From: Stromatinia cepivora
Taxonomy: Eukaryota; Ascomycota; Leotiomycetes; Helotiales; Sclerotiniaceae
NCBI GenBank assembly: GCA_014898415.1
Contig: RCTD01000008.1
Span: 1,054,001-1,118,000, forward strand
Reading direction: 5' to 3'
Length of the DNA stretch: 64,000 bases
The position numbers were made by a program, and so were the translations under genes. Shown in pieces: positions 46,724 to 58,660 of the stretch. The notes under the pieces were generated by a model. The model had not been told where the DNA came from. It worked only from the letters and a program-made list of their open reading frames with translations, and searched no databases. The number at the start of each line of letters is the position of its first letter. Position 1 is the first letter of the stretch.

Positions 46724-46753
46724 CACGTGACTATCAAGTGTCACGTGACACTT
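46724..46753. promoter_or_regulatory. Paired CACGTG boxes, one in an 18-bp perfect palindrome
   Basis: CACGTG occurs at 46724-46729 and 46742-46747. The second lies in AAGTGTCACGTGACACTT (46736-46753), a perfect 18-bp palindrome. This is a bHLH E-box, as bound by Cbf1-type factors, which are known to act on ribosomal protein genes in some yeasts. It lies about 135-165 bp upstream of the eL42 start codon (46589, minus strand). Confidence 0.65.
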
Positions 46754-48111
46754 CGATGATGAGGTTGTCAAACTTCAAAACCACTTTCGTCAATGCTGAC
46801 TTGTTCATACTTGCATGAAGGTGGTTTGGGGCTTTCAAATAACAATGATCAATTGAACTCATTCGCAAAGCCTAAAAGTCGTCAAGTGCACAGGTATTAG
46901 GTTTTCATCCGTTTAGTCGCAGAATCACGCAATCATCGTCGGCCCTCATCTCTCATAATATTGTGGTACCATTCCAATATGTTTATTTCGGGCGCAATTT
47001 CGATGCGGTATCAGTACCTGAAAGTCTCATGTTCTTTAGATTCTTTGCTGAAGGCTTACCGTATTTTTATTGAAAACTTTTTCCAAGACATGTTGCACTT
47101 GGCCCTACGTAGATTATCTCCATCCATCCATCCTTAGACATTATCTTTTGACATAACAATTTCCACTCGAAATATCTCTTTCCTTAACCATTTCTATGCC
47201 TCACCTATGTGCAAGATTCGCAAAAGATAATTCAAGTGAATCAAGTGTTCACCAATCATTCGATCATTTGATCTGAGTGTAGCTTCAGTTTCTTCACAAG
47301 ACAGCAAAGCGCCGGGCTACTCAAGATCCGAAGCACGCTACCACGCGGGGGCCCAAAGGTCTACTCATGCATGCAGTATGTGAAGTCTAGGAGTCGTGTT
47401 AATTGGCGGTGCGGTTGCAATACGAAAACGAATTCGAAAACATACCCGTGGACGACGTCATGATTTTTGTGGCAAAGCGAACCTTATCCGAATTTCTTCC
47501 ATATCAAGGACCTGTTTGAAAGAACGTCCGGCTCATCTTGCCAAAATCTTCATGAGGTTACAATTCCATGGCAACAAACAGTGCAACTAAAATCTTGACC
47601 AATTATACTCCAATTAAATCATTTCTAACTCTTTTGGATTAATCTACAATCTAGAATTGCCGCAAGGATCGTCATTTATGTTGTAGTGAACCATATTCAA
47701 AACTAACTTGACACACGTTCCGGGATGCTTTGGGACCGAATAAGATCCAATCCATTTGGAATCGTGGATTGAAGGTTACGTTCGTTCGTGCTTCTTCAAA
47801 CGATAGCATCCATTCTAGAAACGTTAATTGGCTAAAATGTTGACGCAAGCGGCTTCTCCTTCCATATTTCTGAACGGCAAAGCAAGCGTCCGAGAGGTTA
47901 GTCCCAAGTACTTAAACGGCATTTATTAGTCGTGGCCAGCTGTCTCAAATTATCATTATGATGGAGAATTACTTCTACTTCATAATGGTTGGGTACCTCC
48001 CCTTGAATGTTCAATGTTTTCAACAATTAATTGCTGATTTGTGATTTTCTTGTATCATAACTTCCTCGGTACATATTCGATAGTGAAGTTGGCCCGTGCA
48101 TATTTTTTGAA
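46754..48111. other. Intergenic between eL42 and the P450
   Basis: No convincing coding sequence; ORFs are 64 codons or less. It holds the far promoter of eL42 and the promoter of the P450. A CTCGGTACATATTC stretch lies about 45 bp before the P450 start. Confidence 0.5.
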
Positions 48112-50179
48112 ATGATTTCACCGTTCACTCTTGTTTTAACTACACTCCCAATTTATTGGGTGTATTCGAATATAGTGGAATTACAGAAAAACATTGCAGC
48201 TGCTAAACGCTCAGGTTTGCCATACGTGATAACCCGTGAGTCAAATCATCATTCCTGGTCCTCATATTCTAATCAATTCCAGCGATTAATCTTTATAACC
48301 CAATTTGGTTGATAACTCATCGTATATGGCTACCATTCATTAAAAGGCTGCCAAAGACATGGACACAAAGTTGGATTGAGTGAGTGGTGACAAAGTTTAC
48401 TGTCGAGGATGTTCTAACAAAGTTTAGTTATACGACACCAGACTGGTGCTGGCAGTTACTATATGATCCATTCTCTAAGACTGGGGATACTTTTCTGATC
48501 GTTTCTCCTGAATCAATCCTCGTATTTGTTTCAAATGCAGAAGCAATTCATCAGATCACAAGTCGTAGAGATGCCTTCCCCAAACCTCTCGCTTCATACC
48601 GTATCCTCGAGATCTTTGGTCGGAATATTATAACAACCGAAGGAATTGAATGGAGGGAGCATAGGAAGATTTCTGCACCCAGTTTTACGGAAAAAAATAA
48701 TGCACTGGTTTTTGCCGAATCTTGTATACAAGCACAAGGGATGCTGAGAAAATGGCTGGGCCCTGATGGAAGAGGCGATGTGACTCTGAAAGAAGTGCCC
48801 ACCGATACAATGCGAATCACATTGCATATAATAAGTAAGATTGGATTTGGAGTCCGTTTATTATGGCCAGGGGAAAAACCGAAGAACAAGGAACAGGAAT
48901 CTGTTTACAGCAGCAATGAAGCGCCTGAAGGTCACACCATGAGCTTCGAGAGATCTTTGAGTACGCTTTTAGAGACTCTAGTCTGGGTTCTTTTCCTTCC
49001 AAAATGGCTTCTGAGTAGGTACATGGAACAACCCAGTGTTTATCATAACTAACTTTTCCAGAATTGATGCCTTTCCATTCCGCTCAAGAAGCATTAGAAT
49101 CTTTTGAGAATTGGGGGCAGTACATGAACGAGTTATTTGCCCAGAAAGCTCAAGAGGCTATAGAAGGCAAGGAAAGTGAGGGTATGGATATAATGGGCTC
49201 TCTAGTGAAGAGTTCATATGGGCCTACTAGTGCACAAGTGTCTTATAAAACGTCACCGAGCCGAGTTGAAAAAGGTCAAGCTAAAAGAGTCGCCCTTTCG
49301 GATTCTGAAATCCTCGGTAATGCGTTCGTCATGATTGTCGCTGGCCATGAGACGACCGCAAACTCGATTCACTTCTCCCTCATTGAATTGGCCATTAACC
49401 CTAGGGCTCAACGACAAGTACAAGAAGAGGTCCAAAAAATCTTTGCCGATACCCCCCCTGAGAGTTGGGATTATGATACAAATATAAACATCCTCTTGGG
49501 CGGTACGCTCGGAGCCACGCTCAATGAACAACTTCGACTCATGCCTCCTGTGGTAAATATTCCTAAATCGGTTGGTCAAGGGCATGATCAAACAATCTTT
49601 ATTGATGGAAAGAAGATAACCCTTCCCGCTGGAGCTCATATCAATCTCAATACTGTTGGTCTCCATCGAAATCCTAGATATTGGCCGAACGAGCCCTCGA
49701 AAGTCACATCAAGGGACGATGATCTCAATGATTTCAAGCCTGAGAGATGGCTCCTTAAGCAAGTAGGAAAAGATGACAGCGCGGCCGAATCTTCTGGGGA
49801 GGATGATTTTGGTAGCTTTACGGGGAACAACGCATCCGCAGCATTATTCCGCCCAGTAAGAGGTTCATATATTCCTTTCTCTGATGGCGCTCGATCTTGC
49901 TTAGGACGAAGATTGGCTCAGGTCAAAATCATGGGTGTACTTGCTGTAATTTTCCAAAAGTACTCGATAGAGCTTGCTGTTGATGAATGGGCTACAGACG
50001 ATGAAGTTTCGAATATGTCCGTCGGTGAGAAAAAAGAGTTGTATAGTAAGGCGCAAATGAAAGCGAGAGAGACGATTAGAGGGGCTACGACACTCATCAC
50101 TCTGAAGCTTCACCCAGGTTTCATTCCGGTGCGATTGGTGAAGAAAGGAGAGGAGCGCTTTGTAAATATTGTAGATTAG
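48112..50179 (+). CDS. Cytochrome P450, four exons
   Basis: Exons 48112-48235, 48283-48379, 48428-49014 and 49062-50179 give 641 aa, long for a P450 (usually 500-550). An N-terminal membrane anchor (FTLVLTTLPIYWVY) fits ER attachment. Motifs: helix C WREHRK, helix I AGHETT (363-368), ExxR EQLR (425-428), PERW (496-499) and heme loop PFSDGARSCLG with Cys549 (FxxGxRxCxG). Extra length comes from a long loop before helix I and an acidic insertion (AAESSGEDDFGSFTGNNASA, about 510-530) before the heme loop. All catalytic landmarks are intact, so it should be an active monooxygenase; the substrate is unknown. No biosynthetic cluster genes are adjacent. The second intron has the ideal branch point TTCTAAC. 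Confidence 0.93.
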
Positions 50180-50846
50180 TGCTTTAGCTACATGATCCCA
50201 GACTGCTTGATGGTCATTGTTTGATAGGACGGTCAAGGATGAAACGAAAAAGACTCCAATAATGTCAATTCTTAACCCATGTATGAAGATTGTGTTGAAA
50301 CGTCATCTTTTTTATCATTGATTACTATATGGCATCAATTTCATTGTATGGTAGGCGGGATTTTAAATAAAGAGATGATTGAGAATGATGTTTGCATTAC
50401 TAGGTTACTCAGTCTTACAGTGCATACCTGTTCCCAGCAGGTTCTAGAATACGCACATTCCTTCCCCCGGACTCGAGTATTTATACTTGAATCTCCCATG
50501 ACAACGGCAAGGACAGCCTTGCATAAAGATCTGCTCAAAATTCAAAGATCTTAAACCACTTTCAAGAGGAATTACTGTGATGCTATACAGACTCATCAAC
50601 CCACGACGGCATCAACAGCTCTAGTTTTGGATTAGCTCTTGTCAATTCAGAGCAGTCACGTGAATCTCTAGCGCTTGTTTTGTTGACATGCTACGCGATT
50701 GCTTCCGCATTGAGCACCCCACACTATTTACTCAAACTTCGCACGAGAACCGCAAAAGGCACACATAAATCCCCGCACTCTCCCTCCAGACACCTTATCA
50801 AAAATATAATAATCGTGATCGCATTTAGTAGACAACATATATCACA
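50180..50846. other. Intergenic between the P450 and the SAP-like membrane protein gene
   Basis: No gene seen. The last 100 bp before 50847 are pyrimidine-rich and look like promoter/5'UTR. A frame at 50279-50554 has no recognisable content. A TCACGTGA box lies near 50656. Confidence 0.45.
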
Positions 50847-51979
50847 ATGTCCGGGGTAGCAAATTGGATCAAGGCGCAACGGAAGGGGGATTTGATGGAG
50901 CTTGCGGATTCGATTGGACTTAAGTAGTATGAGACCACAAATCTCATCAACTTTCCGATAAAACCACTGACATTTCTTTCAGTATTGATGGTATTAAGAA
51001 GACAGAACTTGAGCTTGCGCTCGAGGATTACCTGGTTGAGAACGAATCGCAACTAGCCAACGAAACACGACTTATACCATATTATAACAGAAGATCCGGT
51101 GCCTCACCTGTAAAGAAGGAACCTTCTACCCACGACGAGATGGATACGAAAAGATCGCTGAGACGCAGGACTAGACTTGCGTCTGAAATTTCCGAGGTCG
51201 GGAATCAAACTACGTAGGTGTTGCTGACGCGCCCAGCGCGTTCCTCTGTTCAAAGTAGCTAACACTTTAGTAGTGACGATTCGGAATCCGAGCGAGCAAT
51301 CACGCGCTCTGCTATGGCTCTTAGACGAACTCCTCAAGCTAGCGCTCTTGGGTTTGCATCAAATGTCCCTCTTCCACCATCTCCGGCAGTTGTCGCAGAT
51401 GTTATCGATCGCCGCACAGCAGTTTTACGCGCAAAAGCAAATGAATACTACAAGGATTTGGGTGTAGTCGAAGCTGTGGAGACTGCTCGTGAAACTATAT
51501 CAAATGTTGTGGCCCTTGAGTTCATTATGCTACTATCAGAGGCGTTGCAACTTCAACCAGAGCTTTTGGAGAACAAATACGCATTCACAATTCCCCCGAT
51601 TAATTTCCTTACTACCTCCGAATACGCGGTAAAAATTCCGGATTTGTTCCTCTTATTAACCACGTCGTTCTGGGGTCCTTTCGCCTTGTGGTTATCCACA
51701 AGTCTCTTGCTGCCATTGTTTGGGGCATACTTTTTCAACTTGACAAGAAAGCCTAGCACGCGAACCAAACGATATTCGTTTGATCCATTGACATTCAACA
51801 TCGTAAAAGGACTCGTAACATTCATAGTCTACGGCCAAGATGCAACTCTTGGCGGACTTGTAGATCTTGAACAAGTGGCCAGAATCAATTCGGCACTTTA
51901 TGGAGGTTACCAGAGCATACTTGTTGGAACCGGAATCGGAATCCTGGTCACAATGTACGATGCTGTTTTGAAAAAATGA
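50847..51979 (+). CDS. SAP/HeH-like N-terminal domain membrane protein, three exons
   Basis: Exons 50847-50923, 50983-51213 and 51271-51979 give 338 aa. The N-terminus (LMELADSIGLNIDGIKKTEL, about 15-35, then ELALEDYLVENESQ) is a two-helix unit like SAP/HeH DNA- or chromatin-binding domains. A basic, disordered stretch follows (KRSLRRRTRL). The C-terminal half has hydrophobic segments (about 228-260, FLLLTTSFWGPFALWLSTSL and onward; about 282-296; and about 310-333), so it should be an integral membrane protein. A SAP/HeH domain plus membrane helices recalls inner nuclear membrane proteins such as Src1/Heh1, but the transmembrane part is not one I recognise. Nuclear envelope location is inference. 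Confidence 0.8.
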
Positions 51980-54900
51980 TCATTTTCTGCAGTCATTGGC
52001 TCTCCGCAAGATATGAAGATGCTTGCATAGCATAAAAGGAAGTCTATTTTTGGTCACCATCTTTGGATATTTCTTTTTGGTGGTACGTGGTTTTTGAGCG
52101 AATCGTTTGTGGGACTGGGTGTCATATACTTAGCCATGCGAGTTAGAGGGTTGCATTCATTTTCACTCGCTTCCTTGATTTCGTCTATCCTCAATTGTGC
52201 CAACATGATCTTCTCTAGTTCGAGATGCATTTGGAAGGCGTTTGAGGCGTGGTTGATTCGGGATATTTTATTTGGGCTATGTTTTTTGATTTACGGTCTG
52301 AGGAGTTAGGAAGGCGTAAAGGGATTTGATGATGATGGGGCTGTAGTTGAATCGGATGGATGGCCTACTTTCTAGCTATTAGTTTCGGGAAATGCTTTAG
52401 GAAATATAAAAATTGCCTCAAATTTCTTGTTTGATTTCCCTCAGTTGAAGCTTTTCACGGATCAACATTTCTGCTGATGGGATGCGGTACAAAAAGGTAT
52501 TCAGTACAAAACCTCGATAGGCGATTTAAAGGTAAAACTAGGTACGAGTGGTTATGTACACGATGTGTTTTACATGTAAATTTTCGCATCAAATGCACAA
52601 GCACCGGAGATCTCTCCTCATCCAACCCATTGCATCGTACCTAGTACGCCTAAGTGAAAATGATATCTACTTCTCAACCACCGACTTTCCCTCTCGGGCT
52701 GCGCTTTTAGATAAGTATATAATTGCATATCACATATCTACCTCCCACACCCCCACTTCGCTTCCTAATACTTTTCATATGGCTACTAGGCTGGCCAGAA
52801 AGTATTGTCAGTGAGTAGTAAGTAAGTTGCGAAGTTGCAAAGTTGCTTCTAGCTTCTTTTTCCTATTGTTGTTGCGGTACGTATGTACGTACGGACGGAA
52901 AGGAAGAATGGAAAAATTGGGAAATTGGAAAATTGGAGGAAGTCTGTTCAATTTTTATAAGAATGAGGTTGGTGGTGCGTCTTCGGTTGGAATGTACTTG
53001 TAATGCTAGGGTAGGGGTAATTAGGGGTAGGATTCTATGCTGATGAGATGAGATGATAGGAGTTTCTGGTGGGTAGTTGGCGGCTTTTATGTGTTTTTGC
53101 TTTTGTTTTGTTTTGTGGATTCATTGGTTGATGAATAGTCGCGCTGTAATAAATCTGAGAATGTGGGGTTCTTTTTTTCCTCTTTTTTTGGGGTAAGGAG
53201 TAGGTTCGGTAAGCGAATACTTTTCTTTGGTACTTGTGGTAGCTGGGATTGTGTGCTCGTTGTGTTTTTTTTGGGTATACTTGTATTTCTATTAAGGAAA
53301 TTGATCGCGTTCGTTTTCATGGCAGGAGTATATTTACTGTGTTACCGTGTATATCACTACGTCTTTTGGATAGAATAGTAGGCGGTTTAGGGAGGGAATA
53401 TGATGTGAATGGATACTAAAGGAAAGTTTGATTCCAGGTGGAGCACGGTTTGTAAAATGTCGCGCGTGTGTCATGAGGATGCTAAGCCTAGGAGGTGAAT
53501 ATTTTCATTATGGTGGAGGATTTAGGAGTTATCGAAGGATCGCAAATAAATTTTAAAAACAAGTGGAAGTCTTGAAAGTAAAGGGGGGGAGGTAGAGAGT
53601 AAACGATTGGCCTATTTGGGAGGAGGAGGAGGTGAAGCGTTGGATGTTAGGTTTATTGTTGTTTTTGAGACTAGAATTCAAGTAATTCGTGTTTCGGCAA
53701 TTAGGGATCCTACTGTTGTTATTGTTTCTGTAGTGAAGAAAGTAAGTAAATAAATAGGCAAAGCTAAATACCTAGTTAAACAAGACGCTGTGCATCTCGG
53801 AAGTCAAAAAGCTTTCACATATAACGCAGTAGTCTTCAATTAAGATTATCCTCGTGGCACCTCCTTGTTGGTTATCCAAGACCTACAATTCTCCGAAGAC
53901 TTTGATCAGGACCTGGAACTCTGGGTGAAAATGGGATATAATGGAGGAAAATCATAGAATTTGTCTGATTTTGCTGACCACCTAGTACTTGACTCCTACC
54001 ATCTCATCTAGCGTTCAGCCTATTTTCAAATAGCAATCGATGTATGATGACAGTAATAGGGGATATATGAATGATAGTATTCTACAAAACGTGTCAATTC
54101 TTGCCTAGTGAAAGTGGCCCAAAAATTGAGTTTCTCATTAACCCAGACTAGATGTCGGATATCTATGAAGAGCTCCGAGTACTGTTCAACTTCTTCGATG
54201 TTCTCTCTTGTGGTATGCATGATTCGAATAGTAGAACTTCATATAATTCTTGTTAAAAAGTCTGCCATGCCGCAATCGCACTCTTGTATTCACCACCCGG
54301 GAGATTATTCACCAACCTGGGGCCTGGATTCAATTCGGTCCAGCCAGGAGATGGTTCGAAAGAGGGAAGGAAGACTGTATGTACAATGAATATTGAATGA
54401 TCTAGATGGTGAATGTTGTAATTGGAGCACAACATTCCCCCAATAATGATACTTGGTTCTTTTCTCTTTTCTACACCACATCAGCCCGTGCTCATGATCT
54501 TGGAAAATACGGATGCAATCTATCAACTAAATCCTTTTACGACAGTTTCTCCGTCGACAAACACGCCAAACCGAAATGTAGAGCATACCGGCGCCTCTCA
54601 TGGTGTAGCGATTAAAATTGTTACACCGGGTCCTCTACTAAAACCCCTCTCGTGAGTTTCCCTCCCGCCCTTACAGTAGCGGCGGCAAGTTTTTTGTATC
54701 TTTCAATCTTCTTTTTGAAGGGAAGGAAAAGTTAATTAAGAAGCGCGGTTGGTTGTTATTCTTTTGGAGGGGATAATTTGGGATAGAGGGAGGTGGATAC
54801 ATGGTAAACGAGGTTGCTGATTATATCGTCTGACGTTGTAGGTGAATAATCGAGTTGAAGTGAATGGCTCACAGAGTACCAGCATTATATGATCCAAGTA

Positions 54901-55120
54901 GATATTGACTCTTCGTCCAACTATCGGCTGAAAACACATATCAAGCTACAAAATAACTGGCTCGAGCCATTATCTACCAGATTGAATCAAAGCCTATTTC
55001 ATCTGCCCGTCATAGTCCTTCCAGCAGGCTCTGATCATAATTCGTGAAATCCAATTTTCTATCACATTTGCACCACAACTTGTTCAATCTTCACAACTTC
55101 CACCATCCATCCGCCCACTT
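51980..55120. other. Gene-poor stretch of about 3.1 kb
   Basis: Contains low-complexity GT-rich sequence (about 53080-53300) and short frames only. A plus-strand frame at 54422-54652 (including NRNVEHTGASHGVAIKIVTP) stops next to a GTGAGT donor and may be an exon relic, but nothing connects to it. No other content recognised. Confidence 0.4.
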
Positions 55121-55697
55121 TCAACTCGATGCACCCTCTATTTTATCCTCTGGATCCAGATTCTGCGCCCCTTCCACTAGCCCCACGATATTGTATCGCT
55201 TCGAGAAGAATGTATTCCAATCATTAAGTACACCCTTTTCTTTATCATCAAGATCGAACCAATTGGGTGATACATCGGCAGCGGAAGTAGAGGTTTTAGC
55301 TAAGGCGCGGGAGGCATCGTGACCAGCAAATACTAGAGGCAGAGAAGAAAGATTAGTGAAAAGAACATGCAGTACTAGAGGAATGAGGGACGAGAAGAAG
55401 TACCATTGTAAGCACCACCGGGCAGATATGCTTTGTTTCCAGTTACATCGTAGACTTTGCCCTAAGTCCCATAAGTCTTCTGCATTGCATCGTGAAACGT
55501 GCACAGTTAAGATTGTACCTTAATTGCAACATAACATTTATCGCTATCAGCACCTTTACACATATTAGTACTTCATCCTCGGAAATCGTAGAGCAGTAAC
55601 AAATACCATTGCATTTTGCAAGTTCCTCCACTGAAATAGGATCGTATTTAGGCGGGTTGAGAGTAACAGGAGTTTTAGGTTCGAATTTACCAGCCAT
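55121..55697 (-). CDS. DAP1: DAP1-like membrane-associated progesterone receptor (cytochrome b5-like heme-binding) protein, four exons
   Basis: Minus-strand exons are 55697-55607, 55553-55519 (35 bp), 55461-55404 and 55332-55121, giving 131 aa. The domain is the MAPR type of cytochrome b5 fold: YDPISVEELAKCNG, VAIKGKVYDVTGN, then YLPGGAYNVFAGHDASRALA. It includes the tyrosines that ligate heme in this family in place of the b5 histidines. There is no N-terminal membrane helix, as in yeast Dap1, so it is soluble or peripheral. Dap1 proteins bind heme and support cytochrome P450 enzymes such as Erg11. It is divergently transcribed from the TPR gene with 287 bp between start codons. Confidence 0.93.
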
Positions 55698-55984
55698 TTT
55701 GAATAAAAAGGTTCTGAGAAGTAAAGTTTGGTTAAAGAGAAATACGATGTGATGGAAATTCAAAAGGATGATGATGGTTGCCGAGGATGTGGGGTAGCCG
55801 TCATTCATTAGTTAGTGCATTGCGGGAGACAGGGGTATTTTAGTTAGCAGGCGAAATGTCTTGCAGGTAGGAAAATGTGAAATTCATGAAGCTCCGGATG
55901 ATCAAAGCTTCACAAATTGCGCCAACATCAATTGTTCTTTGATTTCCAACTCAAATTGTGCGATCTATAAGAAGCAGTTTTAAG
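55698..55984. promoter_or_regulatory. Bidirectional promoter between the DAP1-like and TPR genes
   Basis: The 287 bp between the divergent start codons must serve both genes. No specific sites recognised. Confidence 0.55.
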
Positions 55985-57458
55985 ATGTTTAAACCACGAT
56001 TCGCAACCTCATTTGGGTCTGCTGCCCCTTCAAATCGCGTATCGCAATGTCTTCGTCAACAACGAGTCCCAGCTACGAGAACCAATAGACCTGCTACCAG
56101 AAACCCTATATCATGTCGAACACAACAGCAGAGATGGCAATCGACACGATCACAGCCTAAGATTAACCCTTCCAAAGGTTCATTCTCGAGGAATGTCAAA
56201 ATACTCTTCAAAGCACATCCATATAGCATGACCGGAGCTACCGTAGCGTATTTTACCCCTCATATTCATCCTCTTTACTATCTGGAAGGACAACGCTAAT
56301 ACAGTAAATACAGTATAGGTTTTGGAATTTTTTGTCTAGGATATATCAATTGGTGGTACAACAAATACATAATCAATGGCTTCAAAGCCTTTCCGGAACC
56401 TGTCGCAAAGCAATTGCGGAAAGCGCTTTACTACACCAACATGTCTCTTGAACCTAAGAACGCTATAAAATACTATAAAGAAGCACTACGAGTTGCCGAT
56501 GAGATGGGTATGGATCCATTTTCCGACGAGTATCTTGGAATTAAAATCTCGGTTTGCGTTTTATTGGAAAAGGTACAAGCCTATGATAAGGCTATTGGTG
56601 TATACGAAATTATGAGAGATGATTGTGGGAAATGGATGGAACAATTGGGGGATTTGGAAAGGAATATCGGAAAGAGGACGAGAATTCTTAGGAGGATGAT
56701 AGAGATCAGTGTTAAAATTGCTGATTTATACAATGGGGAATACGTTTTGCAGCCGGATAAGGCAGAAGAAAGCTTGGTATATGCGGTGGAGACTATATTG
56801 AAAGAACAGATGAGGAGGCAAAAAGAAGGAGTCCGACCTGGAGAAGAAGTTTGGTTATCGGATGAAGAAATGGGTGGGACTTTTGAAAGTTTGTTTTTCC
56901 ATCATGGTCATCAAGTTGGGTTAAGCTAATTGTCTTTCTAGCTCTTGCACATCATTACGAAGCAACAGATAAATACCATCTTGCCGCACCATTATTCCTT
57001 CAAGCTATAGCACTATCTACTCCAGCTACCTGCCACACAGCCGTTCTAAGTTTGTCCTCTCTTTCAATTTTCAAAAAACCACAGACTAACTCACTTCCAC
57101 AGTGAACAATCTCTCCATCTCATTAGCCCAACAAAACCCCCCACTAGAACCAGGCCAACCCATAATATCCCGCTCTCAACAAATCAAAAATGCGCGCGCA
57201 TGGGCTACTAAATCCTTAGAAATATGCGCCAAAATATCACCACCAGAAAGAACTGAAGAATGTGATATAGGTTGCGCAGTCGCGACACATAATTTAGGAG
57301 AATTCGCTGAAATGGATGGAAATATTCAGGAAGCTAGGAGAAGATATGAAGAAGCGAGAAGTTTAGCGAGTGCGATGGGATTTAAGGAGGGAGAGGCCCA
57401 GAGTGAGGAGAGGCTGGCAAAGATTATTGGAAGCTCGGAGATTATTAATAGAGGGTAA
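55985..57458 (+). CDS. Mitochondrial TPR protein, Mgr3-like, four exons
   Basis: Exons 55985-56247, 56314-56888, 56942-57049 and 57103-57458 give 433 aa. The N-terminal about 60 residues are rich in Arg, Ser and Gln and lack acidic residues, like a mitochondrial targeting sequence. A single membrane helix follows (AIGFGIFCLGYINWWY, about 88-103). The rest is helical TPR sequence (EPKNAIKYYKEALRVADEMG; YDKAIGVYEIMRD; HYEATDKYHLAAPLFLQAIA; CAVATHNLGEFAEMDGNIQE). This layout matches yeast Mgr3, an adaptor of the i-AAA protease Yme1 in the inner membrane. The identification rests on architecture and remembered family pattern, not alignment. Confidence 0.8.
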
Positions 57459-58660
57459 ATGGTTTAGAGAGATTTTGTGTTGCATGAAGTGTCTTTGAGA
57501 GAGGTAGTAAAAGTCTTGCCTTTTAGTTATAGACTTAACTTGACCAACTCTCATGGTCCAAATCAATATACATACAAATTGCAAGACCAGTACATCCTGC
57601 ATACAAATTTAAATTCAACTCCCTTCTCCCCGCGAATAAAACTGTAAATCATATATGCTCCCGATTCGGATAATTATGTAACACTCATCTCATATATCCA
57701 TCCCCTCTGGATTGAAATTGAGATTGCAATTGAGGTTGCGGTTGAGAATAAAACATCAAATAAAACATAAACATCAATATTTGCTTATTTGTGCCAGGCA
57801 ATTTGTCATTTGAAAAACTAAGGACTGCTCCTAATCCTGATTCTGATCTTAATAAATCCCAATGCTAAGAAGAAAGGGAAGAAAGGGAAATATGATACGA
57901 TTGAAAAAAAATAAAAAAAAATACAAAATACATAAAGTTATCTAAATATCTTGACTCCTCTTCTTTGTAGAAGGAAGGGAAAGGTGGGAGGAAAGGGAAA
58001 AGGTAAGAAGAGAAGAAAAAGGAGAAAACAACGCTGCGTAATCCATCATTTCATAATTCATGTTCTTTCATACCATATCTAGGTATCTATGAATCGATTA
58101 CCCATCCTGATCATATATCCTGTATCCTGTAACCCATAGCATATACCCCATACCTCCAAAAAATCTCATTCCTTAATTCCCATAATTCTATAATTCCTAT
58201 CCCATCCATGATATCCATGCATTCATTCATGGCCAGCCATAACCATATATTATTCCTTAACCCGATAGCTAAGAACAACTTTGTATTTTGAAATAAAGTA
58301 AAGAAAAGTAAAGAAAAGTAAAGAAAAGTAAAGAAAAGTAAAGAAAAGTAAAGAAAAGTAAAGAAAAGTAAAGAAAAGTAAAGAAAAGTAAAGAAAAGTA
58401 AAGAAAAATAAAATGAATAATATCAAGATTAAACTCAAGGCCTTCCCAGACAGTAATTAGGGATTCCATACCCAAAACGCTGAGGTCGGTCGAACAGAAC
58501 ACATATTATAGATAGTTGAGAGAACTTGAGAAAAAGAAGAGCGGAGAGAAGAGGAAAAAAGAGGAAAATGGATGGCGATAGTCTGAGAGGAATATCCATG
58601 CACCACCTTCGCAAAAATAAAAAACACGGAAAACACAAATTCATCTACCCATCTACCCAT
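57459..58660. other. Intergenic with a 10-bp array, between convergent genes
   Basis: 3' flanks of the TPR gene (+) and C2H2 gene (-), which converge here. It contains A-rich sequence (57905-57925) and the 10-bp array at 58301-58400. No gene seen. Confidence 0.5.
58301..58400 (+). repeat. 10-bp minisatellite AAGAAAAGTA, 10 perfect units
   Basis: Ten identical copies occupy 58301-58400 exactly, with slightly altered units on each side (about 58291-58410). The purine strand is the + strand. The ORFs it opens on the minus strand (Phe/Leu/Tyr-rich) are artefacts. Confidence 0.95.

Noticed and set aside
54590..54660. tRNA-like look of a segment with short complementary arms
   Set aside because: It lacks the TTCGANNCC B-box and the proper arm lengths, and no anticodon loop can be drawn.
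48112..55697. P450 plus DAP1-like gene considered as a biosynthetic cluster
   Set aside because: No core synthase, transporter or tailoring genes lie between them. The intervening genes are a membrane protein and non-coding DNA.
58250..58502. Phe/Leu/Tyr-rich ORFs resembling membrane segments
   Set aside because: They are translations of the 10-bp AAGAAAAGTA array.
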